Assembly: GCF_025602895.1 (NCBI RefSeq) | Contig: NW_026516340.1 | Location: 43,375 to 107,374, forward strand | Reading direction: 5' to 3' | DNA: 64,000 nucleotides | DNA from: Polychytrium aggregatum | Lineage: Eukaryota; Chytridiomycota; Chytridiomycetes; Polychytriales | In this document: in pieces, positions 33,559 to 45,096 of the stretch | Layout: each line of letters starts with the position of its first letter | Numbering within the stretch: the stretch's first letter is position 1 | Program-made: the position numbers and the translations under genes | The notes under the pieces: model-generated | What the model was told of the DNA's origin: nothing | The model's database searches: none | What the model saw: the letters and a program-made list of their open reading frames with translations, nothing else

Positions 33559-34346
33559 GCCAGGCAGTTGTACGCAGTATAAGAGAGCCGCGCAGCAAAG
33601 CGGGAAGATAGATAGAGCAGGATGCAGATCAAGCGCAGGACGGCGCTGGCGGCGGTCGATCGGGGAGAGAAAGGTGCGAAAACGCAGAGCGATCTGTCCA
33701 AGTGAACCGGCGCGGGGCAAGACCGGATGCGGTGTGTGTGTGTGTGTGGCCGAGCCAGGACGAGCCCTCCCGGTTCCGAGACGCGCAGCCGGGGCGCAAG
33801 CGCAGCCGCCAGGGTGTTGTGTTTGAATGAGTCGGAGGTATGTTCGGGTGGGTTGGAGGTATGTTCGGGTGGGTTGGAGGTATGCTCGGGTGGGTTGGCG
33901 CACTGTTCGGGTGGGTTGGAGGTATGCTCGGATTGAATCGGGGCACCTTTTCAAGCACCAGTTTGTTCGTGTGGTCCTTGAGTTGCTCGGAGTACTTGGC
34001 GAGCTGCAGCCCCTCCTCAGATTGCATCTCAACCCGAAAAGCTCCAAAGGCAGATCGTTCCATTTCATGAGCAAAATATATTACGCCTTGGTAGGAGCAC
34101 AAGACTAGCGCGTGGCAAAGACCGATTGAAATCAACAGCAGACACCACGAGGATGTTTCGTGGACGAAGGGAACGACAGACTGCGCGGCCATCACAGATG
34201 GACGGGCTTGCTCGTGGAGGAGCATCAAGAGCATGGGGTAAGCAGGAGAGGAAGCAAAGAAAGCCGAGGCACCATATCGCTCTATCTGTACTTGTACCGG
34301 CATACGGACGTAGTCCCGCAAGCGGGAGCATCATGACTGCAGGGCT
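33559..34346. other. Rna14 upstream region
   Basis: About 0.8 kb between the Rna14 start and the 3' end of the DPBB gene, both on the minus strand. It contains a GT microsatellite (33733-33746) and a 21-bp minisatellite. No gene seen. Confidence 0.5.
33836..33935. repeat. 21-bp minisatellite
   Basis: GGTATGTTCGGGTGGGTTGGA repeats about five times with small changes (TGTTC/TGCTC, one copy GCGCACTG). Confidence 0.9.
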
Positions 34347-35784
34347 TTAGAAGCCAGTGAGCCACTTGGCGAGACCATTCCATGTGGACCGCAAGGTCCC
34401 GCGCTCGTCTGTTGCCCGACGATCGACCAGGGTCTGGCCAAGCGCACGCTTTCTAATCATAGAGGACGAGTTGGAATAGCAAGCCTTGCGCTGGAACAGA
34501 GGCGGAACAACATAGCCCGTGGGCTGGGAAGCGGCACTGGACGCAGCCGAGCCAACCGTGGAGGACAGGGTGGCGTTGGCTGAGATCGAGACGATGGTGC
34601 TGGATGCAGCGGCGCTGCTGCTCGCAGTGGTGGTGGTGGTGGTGGTGGTGGTGGTAGTAGTGGTGGTCTTTGTCGTTGTGGTCGTGGTTGTGGACTTTGG
34701 AGGCGGCGGCGGAGGAGGGCGAGGGGGAGGGGGAGGCGGACTGCTTTTGCATCCTGTGCATCCGTGGGTCGAGCAGCTCGATACCGACCAGGTGATGTCG
34801 ACGATGCCGGCTCCCAGGCTGGCGATTTCGGAGAAAGCCTGGGGAGAAAGATCGAGATGGCCGTAGGTGCACTGGATGGCAGAGATTGAGCATCGGGATG
34901 AGTTTGGGAAGACAGAGAGAGCACGTCGATAGAGATAGCAGAGTACAAGCATTGGAGCGAGCATCTGATCCGATGGCACATCACGCCGTGCCGAGCAAGA
35001 GAAGTATGCTTCGGGATGCGAGTGCTCACCTGGGCATCGGGGCACTCATCGACAATCGGAACTTCGACGCTATCGGGGCGAAATCAGATGAGGGCAGTGG
35101 TGAGGCCACAGTCTTCCCGATGGATGAGTGGGTAGGTGTACGCCCAACTGCCGATCAGGCTCGCCAAGCGCTCTCGCTGGGGACGCTGGATCGCCGATCG
35201 ATCGAGGGCCGAATCGACTGATGGTGCTGGCTCGGAGATGGACGGGAGAGATCGGCTGCATTACCTTCCTTTGGGGCCGTGGACCGTCACGCAGTAGCCA
35301 CAGTTGGCACCGCCATCCCACATGGTGTGGGTCTGTGCTCACATGCAGAAGGTGTAAGTGAAGGGACGGACAGAGAAGACGCAGTCGGCCGGGGGAGGGA
35401 GGCGGATGATGCTGTTGGTGCAGGGGGGGGGGCATGGCGAGGACATGGACAGCGCCTTACCAGAGCCGCATAGTAGTACTTGTCGGTCGGGAAGTTGCTT
35501 CCGCAAGCACCGGGTGTTCCGGGCCAGGGAGGGGACGCTCCGTCGCTAACACCGGCTGCACAGCATCAGGTCAGCATCGAGCCAAGGGTCCTGGGCAGTT
35601 CGGCGACATGGCGCGCAAGCGGCAGAAGAAATGCACTGCAGACGAAATGCATTGGGGGCCAAGACATACCTCCTGTGCCGTACCAGGTGGCCTGGCCGCT
35701 GTAGGGTCCGCTGAGCGATGCTTGGACGGTGCTCGCCGCGGCAAGCACGGCGACGAGCGAGACGGCGTTGTGGATGGCCACCAT
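34347..35784 (-). CDS. Secreted double-psi beta-barrel (expansin/RlpA-like) protein
   Basis: Five exons join in phase: 35784-35670, 35555-35461, 35332-35265, 35069-35030, 34871-34347; 280 residues. It begins with a signal peptide (MVAIHNAVSLVAVLAAAST, cleavage near VQA-SL). The DPBB domain follows: GQATWYGTG, PGACGSN, MWDGGANCGYCVTVHGPKG, VEVPIVDECPDAQ, CTYGHLDLSPQAFSEIA and GAGIVDITW. Such proteins bind or loosen cell-wall polysaccharide or act as protease-inhibitor-like effectors; which applies here is unknown. A CSTHGCTGC motif, a Pro run and a run of more than 20 Thr form a mucin-like, probably O-glycosylated stalk, then a Ser/Ala-rich region and a basic tail with IRKRALGQTL. The catalytic Asp of EG45/RlpA-type folds could be D in DECP, but no enzyme activity is implied. 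Confidence 0.88.
34629..34740. repeat. GGT/GTT and GGC/GGA codon repeats of the DPBB stalk
   Basis: Read on the minus strand as Pro and Thr runs. The trinucleotide tract is near-perfect at 34629-34690. Confidence 0.85.
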
Positions 35785-36284
35785 GTCTGTTGCGGCGGTG
35801 GCAGCGGCGACTTGCGGGTTGCAGATGCGGGAGAGCCTGGGGAGAAAAGGGCAAACTCGCTCCTGGCCAAGCGTCGGCGGGAAAGACGGGCAGGCCGGGG
35901 GACGAAAAAATGGGCTTCGGCACAAGGACGCGGCAACAGCGACACAGCAACGGCGCCGTGTGCCCACAGCAAGGGCCAATGTCGCGCAAATGTGTCCGTG
36001 TATGACACTGTCGCACAGAGCGCGTCGCACGGCGACACACCGCGCCCGGGCCGTGCACTCGATCCGGACTGGCTCGATCCACATTCGACCGGGATGCACA
36101 CACACACAGCGCACACACGCACACGCACGCGCTCGTCGCCGACATGGTGCATCGCTGTCCTGCATCGCTGTCCTGCATCGGCATTTGCATCGGCATCGGC
36201 ATTTGCATCGGCATTTGCATCGCAAGTCCGTCCAGCCCCCGTCCATCGCATCGCGCACGCACCGTCCTGCTTCATGCATATGCA
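35785..36284. other. Bidirectional promoter between DPBB gene and MSH1
   Basis: 500 bp between divergent starts. Contains an ACACAC/CGCACAC run (36098-36131) and a GCATCGGCATTT repeat (about 36176-36225). No TATA box was recognised. Confidence 0.55.
36176..36225. repeat. GCATCGGCATTT short tandem repeat
   Basis: 6- and 12-bp units of GCATCG/GCATTT alternate just upstream of the MSH1 start. Confidence 0.8.
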
Positions 36285-39200
36285 ATGTCGGTTCTGAGCC
36301 GCCTCCGCCAGTGTGCTGTCGCTCGGCCAGCGTCCGTCCACAGCTACGTCGCCGCGGCTTCGCTGCTCCATATCCAACCGAACTTTCAGCAGACGCAATT
36401 CCGATCCGACTCATCCCACACCGCCAGCGCCACAGCAAAGAGAACCCGCAGTGGGAAACCCCAGAGTCCGTTGCCATCGCCAGATCCACTCTCGATCGAC
36501 GGCTCCTCCTCTGCCCCATTGAGCAAAGGCGTCAGTCAGCCAGTGTCCATCGCCCTGTCCGATCCGACACCTGTGCCTGTCAGAGCAAGAACCCGACGAG
36601 CTTCCTCCAAGCCCATCGACATCAAGATCCCGATCGACCTCTCGCTACGCGATGCCGAAGAGGCCATCACCCTCCAGCCCACGACCCTTCCCGATATTCA
36701 CGACACTCCCCTCATGGGCGAGATTCGCGAGATCCAAAGCAAGCATCCCGACCACATCCTCCTCGTTCAAGTCGGAGGATTCTATGAGGTCTACAAACTT
36801 CCGGGGTACGATTATTTCCAGCAAGTCGCCGAGATATGCGATCTCAGGGTCGCGAACGGGAAGGTGCCGTTTGTGGGCTTCCCAGTCTCGCAGCTTCTGC
36901 GCTATCTTGAGCGTCTACTCAAGGCCGGCAAGACCGTCGCCGTCGTCGACCAGGTGGATGACGACCGCCTGTCAAGGACGAAAACCAAGCTCAGGGCTGT
37001 CACACGGATAGCCACTCCCGGAGCCATGCTGGACGAACACTGGCTCGAGAGCAAGGACAACAACTTCTTCATGTCACTGCTCGTTCTGCAGCCCGATGAC
37101 CTGTCACCTTCGAGCCCGCTGGCCCTCGCGTGGCTGGACATCTCCACGGGCGAATTCTTTGTCGGCAGCTCAACCCTCGGCTCGCTTCCGTCTGTCCTCG
37201 TCAAGGTCCAGCCCAGAGAATTTGTCGTCGAGAAATCGCTCGTGGACCAGGGCCATCCAGCCGCTGTCGCCGTTCAGGACTACATCCAACGGGAGAGCAG
37301 CGGCATCACCCCGCTGATCGCCCGAAAGCCGTCAAAGGAGTTTTCCCATGCAACCGCCCATCCGACCTTTGTGAAACTACTCCAGAGCAACATGGCCAAG
37401 CTCGGGACGGCCCGCCAGCGGCATGCTGTGACCCCGCTGTCCCATCCAGCTCACGAAGCGACGGACGTCTCGGAGCTGCTCGGCCAATTCACCAAGCCAC
37501 AGATCCAAGCGGCTGGAGCACTCCTGAGACACGTAGCCGCCATCTATCCCACGCGATCACTGTCGCTCTTCAACCCAAGCAAGGATGCAGCCTTGGGGGA
37601 GACCATGACAATCGACGCCGTTACGCATGCCTCGCTCGAACTCACAAAAACTCAGCGAACCGGGCTCACCAAGGGCAGCCTGCTCAGTGAAATCGACGAA
37701 ACCGTTACGGCGGTCGGCTCCCGACTACTTGTCCAGCGTATCAGTCGGTATCGAACGTGTGTCTGGTGCAGTTTGTCTGCAGGTTTGGCGCCGCCCCTGT
37801 GGCTAGAGTCTCACCCATGCACGCTCTCGTATCCCAGAGGCTCCTTCGACGTCGGTCCCGGAGATTGAGCGGCGGCTCAATCTGGTCGAAGTGTTTTTCA
37901 CCAACTCGCACCTGCTTGTCGATGTGCGCACCGCCCTCAAGTCCTTCAAAGATATTGAACGCGCCCTGTCCAAACTGCACCTCAACCGCGGCGGGCCAGC
38001 AGACTTCCACCATGTCATACAGAGCCTTAAGATCTCCCGCGATCTACGACAGCTCTTGCTGGACTACGCAGAGTCTCCACAGGGTCAGGCATTGGCTCCA
38101 AAGCTCAGACAATCGCTCCTTGGCCTGACCAGGGCCATCCCCCTGTTTGATGATCTGATCGAAAGGTACGAAGGCTTTGTTTCCGAGGATTACCTGGTCG
38201 AGAACATTGACACAACCGACCAGCCGCGGATTATTCGAGCGGGGTTCGCCCATGAGTTGGACAGGCTCTTGGAACAACGAGCTGAGCTCATTCAGCGAAG
38301 CGAGGCTCTGCGACAGGATCTGACAAAGGAGTATGTGAGCCCTCGGTCTGGTACGTTGCCGCAGCGATCGTTTTATCACGCCGAGTCCCTCCCCGCTGAG
38401 CCGGAGAATGACCACTCTCGGACTCCACCGTCACATCGAATCGAATTGAAGCAAGTGAGGCTCGGTTTTGCCGCGACGAAAGCGCTGCATGTGCGAGTCA
38501 CTTACGTCAACTGATTTGTATATTTACACGACAATCGACCCTGCCCGATGTCGATGTACACCCTTCCACCACCTGCTCACGCACACTCAGCCAATGCTGC
38601 AAACCTTTGCTTCGACCCAAAGCACGGCTGTCTCGTCGAATTCCGGACAGCAGCCCTTCTGAACCAAAAGGTTGAGGCCTCAAGGGACCTGAAGCCCTTG
38701 AGCGTGCAAAAAAACTCAAAGCTGACGCGCTTTCAGAGCGAGGTGAGTTCGGGTGCGTCGCGCCACAGCGATGATCCCGCCTGCCTTTGATTGCAAGAGG
38801 CTGTGTGCGTTGAGAAACGCAGATCTGCTCGCTGTTTCATCAACATCGGTGGCCTGGTCTCCACACGGCTTGATTGAAGGCCGATTGGTCTATCGTCGGA
38901 GCGAAAGCACCCCGCCGGGTGACAGATACGCCCTAACCTCTGGTCCTCCAACGATCCCGATGCTTCAGAAATGGACCAAACTATACAATTTGATTCAGCT
39001 CAACTCGGAGCAGATCTCGATTCTGCAAAAGGACATCTTTGCGGATGCCGTTCGCCGGGTTGGTATTGGGTGTATCCCTTGAGGCTGTGTGTCGCGGCTC
39101 TTGCTGCGTTCACTATCAAACCACGTCGAGCAATTGGATCGAGCCGCTAGATCGGACAATTGCGGTGGGCGATGTAGTGCCAACCGCACCTCGATGCAGA

Positions 39201-41085
39201 CGGGGCCGGCCGTGTCATACAGCTTACTGGTTTCATCTCAATATGGCCTCCGTCCCCCGCAGCTGATTGTAGAGTCGTTTCTGATCAAGGAGGCCGCCAG
39301 CGCAGTCGCAGAGATCGATGTCAGCGCCGCTCTTGCTCACTGCGCGCTCGAGCGCAAGTTTACTCGGCCACAAATCACGACAGAGTAACGTATCGCATGG
39401 TGTTGATGGCGCTCATGAGGGTCGGCCATGCATGAACCAGATCGTGAGCCTGCTGATGATCCTCCTCGTCTTTCCATGTTTTGATCCATCGGTTCGCTGG
39501 GAACGGTTGCATAAGACCCGTACACAGGATTGTAGGTTTGTATTTGCTGCCGTTGGACGAACGGAGCTGCATTTCTCTTCATTTATTCAATACTTCAACG
39601 AGCTGTCATCGGGCGATATGCCCGAGAGTGCACGATCTGCAGTGCAGCCAACGGCTTTTGATGTCATACTATCTCAAATACAGGCGGTAGACACCCCACG
39701 GTCGAGCGGATGCAACAGCTGCGCGGAATCCAGGTGGGCCAAACGCATGTTCATATGCAAGGGATGCTTTCTTGCTCGGTCCTATGTCTGTCTGGATGAT
39801 ACATCATGGAGGCATGGCCTGGCGACTGTCCTCCGGCAAGCTGACATTGTGGATCACGGATGGGTGCCAGTTTGTCAGGAACGACTCGAATCTCAATCCC
39901 AACGAAAGCATATGGGTGATCACTGGGGTAAGTGTGCTGGTGCTCCTTCACTCGTCGGGTGGGCCGCAGGGCTGTTGGCAGAGCACTCGGCGTCGGTTCA
40001 GGTGCAGAGTAACTCATGGCTGTGCTTGTTTCTGCATCGCACTTGCATCACCCGGAACAATACGCGGCGACTTGGACGAAATGCCTAGCCCAATATGGGA
40101 GGAAAGTCCACATATCTCCGGCAATGGTGAGAATCCTGGAATCACTTCACGCAGAGCGGGCTGCACCGACACTCCAGACGCTGGACGGCTGACGACATAC
40201 GCTGTGGGCGAGCCAGCGCCATCCTCTCGGTTCTTGCCCAGATCGGCAGCTTTGTCCCTGCCGAGTCGGCCCTGATCGGCATTGCAGACCGCATCTTTAC
40301 TCGAATCGGCTCATCGGATGACCTTGGTGGCAATCGTTCGACTTTTATGGTAGGCAAAGTTGACATGCCCCCTCCCACACTAGACAACTCAAGCCATCGC
40401 TGGCTCCACTCTATCTGCGGCCGCACTCGATTGACGCTGGAGTACTTTTGACAATAGGTCGAAATGGAGGAAACGGCCTCGATCCTGGCCAATGCAACAG
40501 CCCAGAGTCTGGTACGCATTGCTCTACCGGCCGCATTTGCAAATACCGATGGCTAGCTGACATACAGCGTTGCAGGTGATCATGGATGAGGTTGGACGGG
40601 GAACCTCGTCACAGGACGGTGTTGCGCTGGCGATGGCCATCATCCAGTACCTCCACGACCGTGTGCGATGCCGGACGCTTTTTGCAACGCACTACCACGA
40701 ACTGGCGAATCTACTGGAGATGCCTGGGTCAAGCCCATCCGCAGACAGCACCCGCATTCAGCTCGAGCATGTGCGATTCTACCACACCGGAATCCACTTT
40801 GGCCAGGTGGGTCGGAGAATGTGGACCGCTGGGGCGCCCATCGTTCCGCCGCTAACCGGACCTGCCGATCGATGCTTCTCCATGCTTCTCGATGCTTCTC
40901 GGTGCTGCTCGGTGCTGCAGAACGGCAAGTTTGCGCTTGTGTACAAGGTCCTCCCGGGTGTGATGACCAAGTCGCATGGCATCGATATTGCCCGGCTCAT
41001 GGGCCTTCCGGCGTCGGTGGTCGACAACGCAGCCATGTTCTTCTCGCGTCTTGGCTCCTCCGAGCCAGGGCAAAGTCCTCGCTGA
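36285..41085 (+). CDS. MSH1: MutS homologue 1, mitochondrial
   Basis: Mismatch-recognition ATPase of the MutS family, placed as MSH1 by its mitochondrial-type N-terminus ([20 protein letters not shown]) and an early mismatch-binding block, [20 protein letters not shown], with the Phe-x-Glu of MutS domain I. The first exon runs to about 37745. Further exons hold [15 protein letters not shown], the clamp and lever region to about 39390, [15 protein letters not shown] near 39690, [19 protein letters not shown] at 39870-39930, Walker [13 protein letters not shown] at about 40090-40123, [20 protein letters not shown] at 40240, and Walker [12 protein letters not shown] with [12 protein letters not shown] at 40577-40715. 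The end is [19 protein letters not shown] to a stop at 41085. The junction near 37745-37835 and those between 38336 and 39690 are approximate. No GIY-YIG domain follows, unlike plant MSH1. Confidence 0.88.
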
Positions 41086-42377
41086 TCGCAGCCGGGCCGA
41101 CGAGATCCTCTGCGGCAGTCTTGGCAAGACGATCCGCTCAGAGAAAAGCGACGCTCAGCTGGTGGCGACCAACCAAGGGGCCCGTGCACTGCAACCGGGC
41201 CGTGCACGAAACGTGGTTGATTGTGATTTGACAAGCGGCCGAAAGCTGATGCGCAGACGATCGCATCGGCCCGTGGAAGTGACGGCGGGCTGTTTTCAGC
41301 GGCCTGGGCGGATCCCGCCTTTGACGCTTGGCAATCTCCCTTCCTTGGCGATGGTTCTTGTGACATGCTCGCAGGTCCTGCCACCTGCCCATCGACCATG
41401 CACAACACAGACGGGCTCGTCGGCTGCCCAAGTCCATGTGGCCTCTCTGAAAACTTGGCTCGCGGGTCCCTCCAGCGGATGGTTTGCATCTGCCAACCGC
41501 GCCTTGGCTGCTTCAACAAAGCTAGCTGCTTCTCGACTTGATTCGAAACTGCCTGGCGGGCATAGACATGGGCGACACCGCCGCATCGGGAGGGCTGTGC
41601 TGGAGATTTGGGCTTTGGTCGTTGGCCTTGATGGGCCGTGTGTGGGGCAAGTCCTGGGCGGCATTCAGTGAGAGGCGATGCGGACGAGACGGATAGCGCA
41701 TGTCCCCTCGTTGGGCAGACGGATCAGGCAAAGAACAGGTGCCCGCCAGGACGGGGATGTATCCTCGGCAGCCGGATTGTCAGACATTGTCTGATAGACC
41801 GCCCTGGTAATGTCGGCCGCTGCGGGGATGCCGACCGCCGGCTGCTCTGCCGCCCTTGCTCGCACAGCCAGTGCCGATACTTTCCTGGACCGTGTCTGTG
41901 TCCATCACCTTGAGACCATGCCAAGCACCACGAGCGTCTGCCAAACAAAAAGCGCTTCGATGGCCAGCTGCCCCTTTCGTCATCTTGCTCCCAAGGCAAA
42001 GCGTCGCTGTCGCCCTGTCCGGCCTGTTGTCTTCCGGCTCCAACGCAAGCGCTCTTCTTGCATCCCCCCCTCCGGCGTCCCTCCGCACGTTGATGCTGGA
42101 CGGCAGGTGCAACAGGGCAGACAACGGCAACTCTCCGCGCACTCCTCTTGCATCCACTGTCATTGTCTTCTACCCCACCACCACCACCACCACCGCTAAC
42201 TCCTTTTGGGCAAAATATTCCTCCGCCCTTTCTTTCTCTCCTCGTCTTTTGGCTTAAATCCCCCCCTCAATCCCTTTCTCGTTCGTCTTGTTCTTTCGTT
42301 GCTCGGCTCCCTTTCGTTGTTCCTTCCCTCGCTTCCTTCCCAGTGTAGTCCCCCCCCCCAGATAGCTGTTCTTACCG
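41086..42377. other. Intergenic region and cyclin promoter
   Basis: About 1.3 kb. A plus-strand frame to 41671 after MSH1 is probably an open frame without a domain. From about 42170 there is a CCA run (CCACCACCACCACCACC, 42176-42192) and a long T/C-rich tract, as in fungal promoters. Confidence 0.5.
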
Positions 42378-43316
42378 ATGCATCACGTAGCTCTACCTGT
42401 TCAGCACCGGGACATGTCTCTAAAGCGCCCTCGAGACTGCTCAGTCGGTCGCCGTCCGTCCATGGCAAACAGCCCGGGGTTGGAGCTCGAGGCGGTCGTC
42501 ATCGACCGGGACGCCATGCGGGCCATATCATCCAAACTTCGGCATCAGTCGCACACCTCTTATTCCCATACGACACCGATAGAGCTAGAAGCCAGCCATC
42601 GGCCGTGCAAACGACGCAAGCCCGCTTCGGCACCGTCGTCGAGCCAGGTTGCTATGCACGGGATACCGCCAGCAAGCCAGCCGCCGACACCGCTGTCGAC
42701 GCTCTCGACCATCCCATCGTTATCCGCTCGGCCAGTCAGTGTCGTCGATCCGGCAGAGCTGACCATCTACTCGCTTTCGCACCTCTTCGCCGATGCCTGT
42801 GGATCGGACCCGTCGGCATACCCTGGCTCGGTGCCATGGCAAGAAAACTTTTGTGTCCGCTCACAGCGGCTGAAGAAGCTGCTTGTCCGGACCCGCTGCA
42901 CACTTCCCCTTCTGATCATCTCGTTCTTCAACACATCGAAATTCGAGACTGCGCGGCAGTCGCTGACATCCCGCGGCCTCTCGGCGGGGCCATCAAGCTC
43001 GCTGAAAGACGTCTTGTCGCTGCACATCGATACAATCTTTGCCGTTTCGCTCATCGTGTCGCAAAAGTACCACCAAGACAACCGCTACTCGAACCGGACC
43101 TGGTCCACCTTGCTGAACATTGGCGACGTAGAGATACTCAACCGCTACGAACGGGGCTTCCTGGAGCTGATCGAGTGGAAGGTGCACATGAGCCAAGCCG
43201 AGTACACCACATGGTGCAATATCATCGGCCGCTTGCGTGCCGACTACGGCTGTCTGGTCAACAGCAGCCACAGCCCGAGCTTTACAGGGGCGCCTTTGAC
43301 CCCAAATAGCGAGTGA
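42378..43316 (+). CDS. Pho80/Pcl-type cyclin
   Basis: Regulatory partner of a Pho85-like cyclin-dependent kinase. A single exon of 312 codons; the second in-frame Met at 42414 (MSLKRPRDCS) is an alternative start. The first 120 residues are basic and Ser/Pro-rich, with a possible nuclear signal CKRRKP. The cyclin box covers roughly residues 185-285: LSLHIDTIFAVSLIVSQKYH, the Lys of SQKY, then RTWSTLLNIGDVEILNRYE, GFLELIEWKVHMSQAEYTTW. That order (SxKY, N-xxW-xx-IGxxxxNxxE, LExDWxxxVxxxEY) is typical of PCL cyclins. It is intronless, unusual here. Which PCL subgroup, phosphate, glycogen or cell-cycle, cannot be told. Confidence 0.8.
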   Translation: MHHVALPVQHRDMSLKRPRDCSVGRRPSMANSPGLELEAVVIDRDAMRAISSKLRHQSHTSYSHTTPIELEASHRPCKRRKPASAPSSSQVAMHGIPPASQPPTPLSTLSTIPSLSARPVSVVDPAELTIYSLSHLFADACGSDPSAYPGSVPWQENFCVRSQRLKKLLVRTRCTLPLLIISFFNTSKFETARQSLTSRGLSAGPSSSLKDVLSLHIDTIFAVSLIVSQKYHQDNRYSNRTWSTLLNIGDVEILNRYERGFLELIEWKVHMSQAEYTTWCNIIGRLRADYGCLVNSSHSPSFTGAPLTPNSE

Positions 43317-44448
43317 ACCGACGACTCAAGACATGTGAACTCTTTCCCAAACCCGTCCAAGAATTGCACAAGCCCAGATGTATGCCGAGCCTCGCTTTAC
43401 TCTCCTTCCCCTCCTGGCATATTTGAATTTCGAGCCTTGGCGTGGTTTTAACCATCCCGGCTGCGGTTACAATTTGACAATTTCCCGCTGGACTCGTTGG
43501 TGGCGATTTTGATTTGCCACCGTGGCCTCTGAAGTCGCTGGGTCCCCCTTCCCCATCAATCTGCACCAACCGCAATCGCAGGCCATGGGCCAGCTTTCGA
43601 TGACTCGACTGCCCCGTCGACATGCTTTCTGGACGCTCCCTGCCTCAAATTTTGGATAATATGACTAGGTGTCCCTGGCAATAAATCACACCGTTCTTCT
43701 GCCCTCGTCCTCGTCCGTCCTCTGTCTGTCTGTCCGTGGCCGGCTTTGGAATGGCGAGTTGGATCCTGGCGTTTCTGGTTTTCAATCAGGCCGCGCGACT
43801 GAGCGTCTGTGTCCCCACGGTGGGGATATGCGCTTTTTTTGCGCTAGTTGGTGCTGCAGAGCGCCCTCGGACATGCATGCAGTTCGGGTGGCGTGTGCGG
43901 GTGCCTGTCCAATTGCCTCGCCGCAAAGTTCATCTACAGCCGCACTGGTATCACCGGCTTGTAATTGGCTGGTGGCAAGGCGATGGGCATGCCGGCCGAC
44001 AGCGCTTGTCCCGGCGCCTCGGTCGCTCGGTGGTATCCAAGATACCCAATTCCCCCTTCCGCCCACGGCTTGGCCCCGTGTGGAGGATGCGCCCACGATG
44101 GCATTAAGCCGAGACGGGTGTGGTGGCGAATGAAATCGATGCGATTTGCTCCGCCAAGGGGGAGGGAGGAACCGAGGAGCCGCAGTGCCCATTGCAGTGT
44201 ATTTGTCAGACGGGCCAAACGACAGCGAGTAAGACTGATTCAAACACACTGGCCGCTTGCTTTGGCTGCTCGCCGCAGCGGCCGCTGGAAAAGCAGCCGA
44301 AGCAACAGGGGAGGGGCATGCGATTTCGCCAGAGCGAGGCACAGCCGCTTGTTTGGAGTGTCTGCCAGTCCGCCGACGTTTGTATCCAAGGGGTCAAGCA
44401 GCGGTGGCGGGATATTGCGTCTTGTCTGTCGACCGAGAGGCTGGCCAG

Positions 44449-44470
44449 ACAGACAGACAGATAGACAGAC
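44449..44470. repeat. CAGA tetranucleotide microsatellite
   Basis: AGACAGACAGACAGATAGAC. Confidence 0.85.
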
Positions 44471-45038
44471 GGAATGTACCCGCCGGCCGAGCTTCTCTCT
44501 GTTGCGGTTTCCCTCGGGTACGCTGGGGCCATGCCTCTTCTCCGGACCATCCGCCACCCACCAGCGAGCAGAGCCAAGGGGGTGGAGGCAACACCCAAAC
44601 AGCCAGGGGGGGGGGAGGCAAAACCCTCGCGGCAGCCCTGGCGCGACTGGTCGCAAAAGAAAAAATGTGCCTCATCTCATGACCGGATTTGAAACCCACA
44701 GGCTTTGGGGAAAGAAAGAGGCCACGCCAGCGGATCACCGGGTCTCACCGGCTTGGCAAGGCTGTCCACCCGCGATACCGGCTCTCTGAAGGTTCTGGAT
44801 TGGCCGGGCCGATGCCAGACGGCGCACCCTGGCCCCAGGCCATTCAGGCAAATTGCCCTTGGTTTCAGCTCCGAGCCGGACCAGTCGCACCCATCGGCTC
44901 GCACGTTCGCTCGCTGTTGCTGTTGCTGTTGGTTCATACAGCCGCTCTTGGCCGTGATCTGCTGCTCCCCCTGGAGCGCTGTATTGGATGGAGCTGTTGC
45001 TCGTCTGTCAGCAGCCGGCCGCCAGGGACACGCCCCCA

Positions 45039-45062
45039 AGCAAAGCAAAGCAAAGCAAAGCA
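45039..45062. repeat. AAGCA pentanucleotide microsatellite
   Basis: CAAGCAAAGCAAAGCAAAGC followed by one more unit. Confidence 0.85.
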
Positions 45063-45096
45063 GAGTCATGCAAGGCCAAGCCACCTCCACCGAGGG

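Larger units (their letters stand above)
43317..45096. other. 1.8-kb convergent intergenic region, no gene seen
   Basis: Between the cyclin stop and the Shp1 stop. Frames exist on both strands but lack domains. Contains an AGACAGACAGACAGATAGAC run (44449-44470) and an AAGCA/CAAAG pentanucleotide array (45041-45061). Confidence 0.5.

Noticed and set aside
33559-34074. N-terminal extension of the first Rna14 exon
   Set aside because: The frame is open upstream of 33558 but reads through a 21-bp minisatellite and repeated prolines; the ATG at 33558 gives the natural start.
40976-41671. Frame continuing past the MSH1 stop
   Set aside because: No similarity to a MutS C-terminus and no clear donor; left as intergenic, though an extra exon cannot be excluded.
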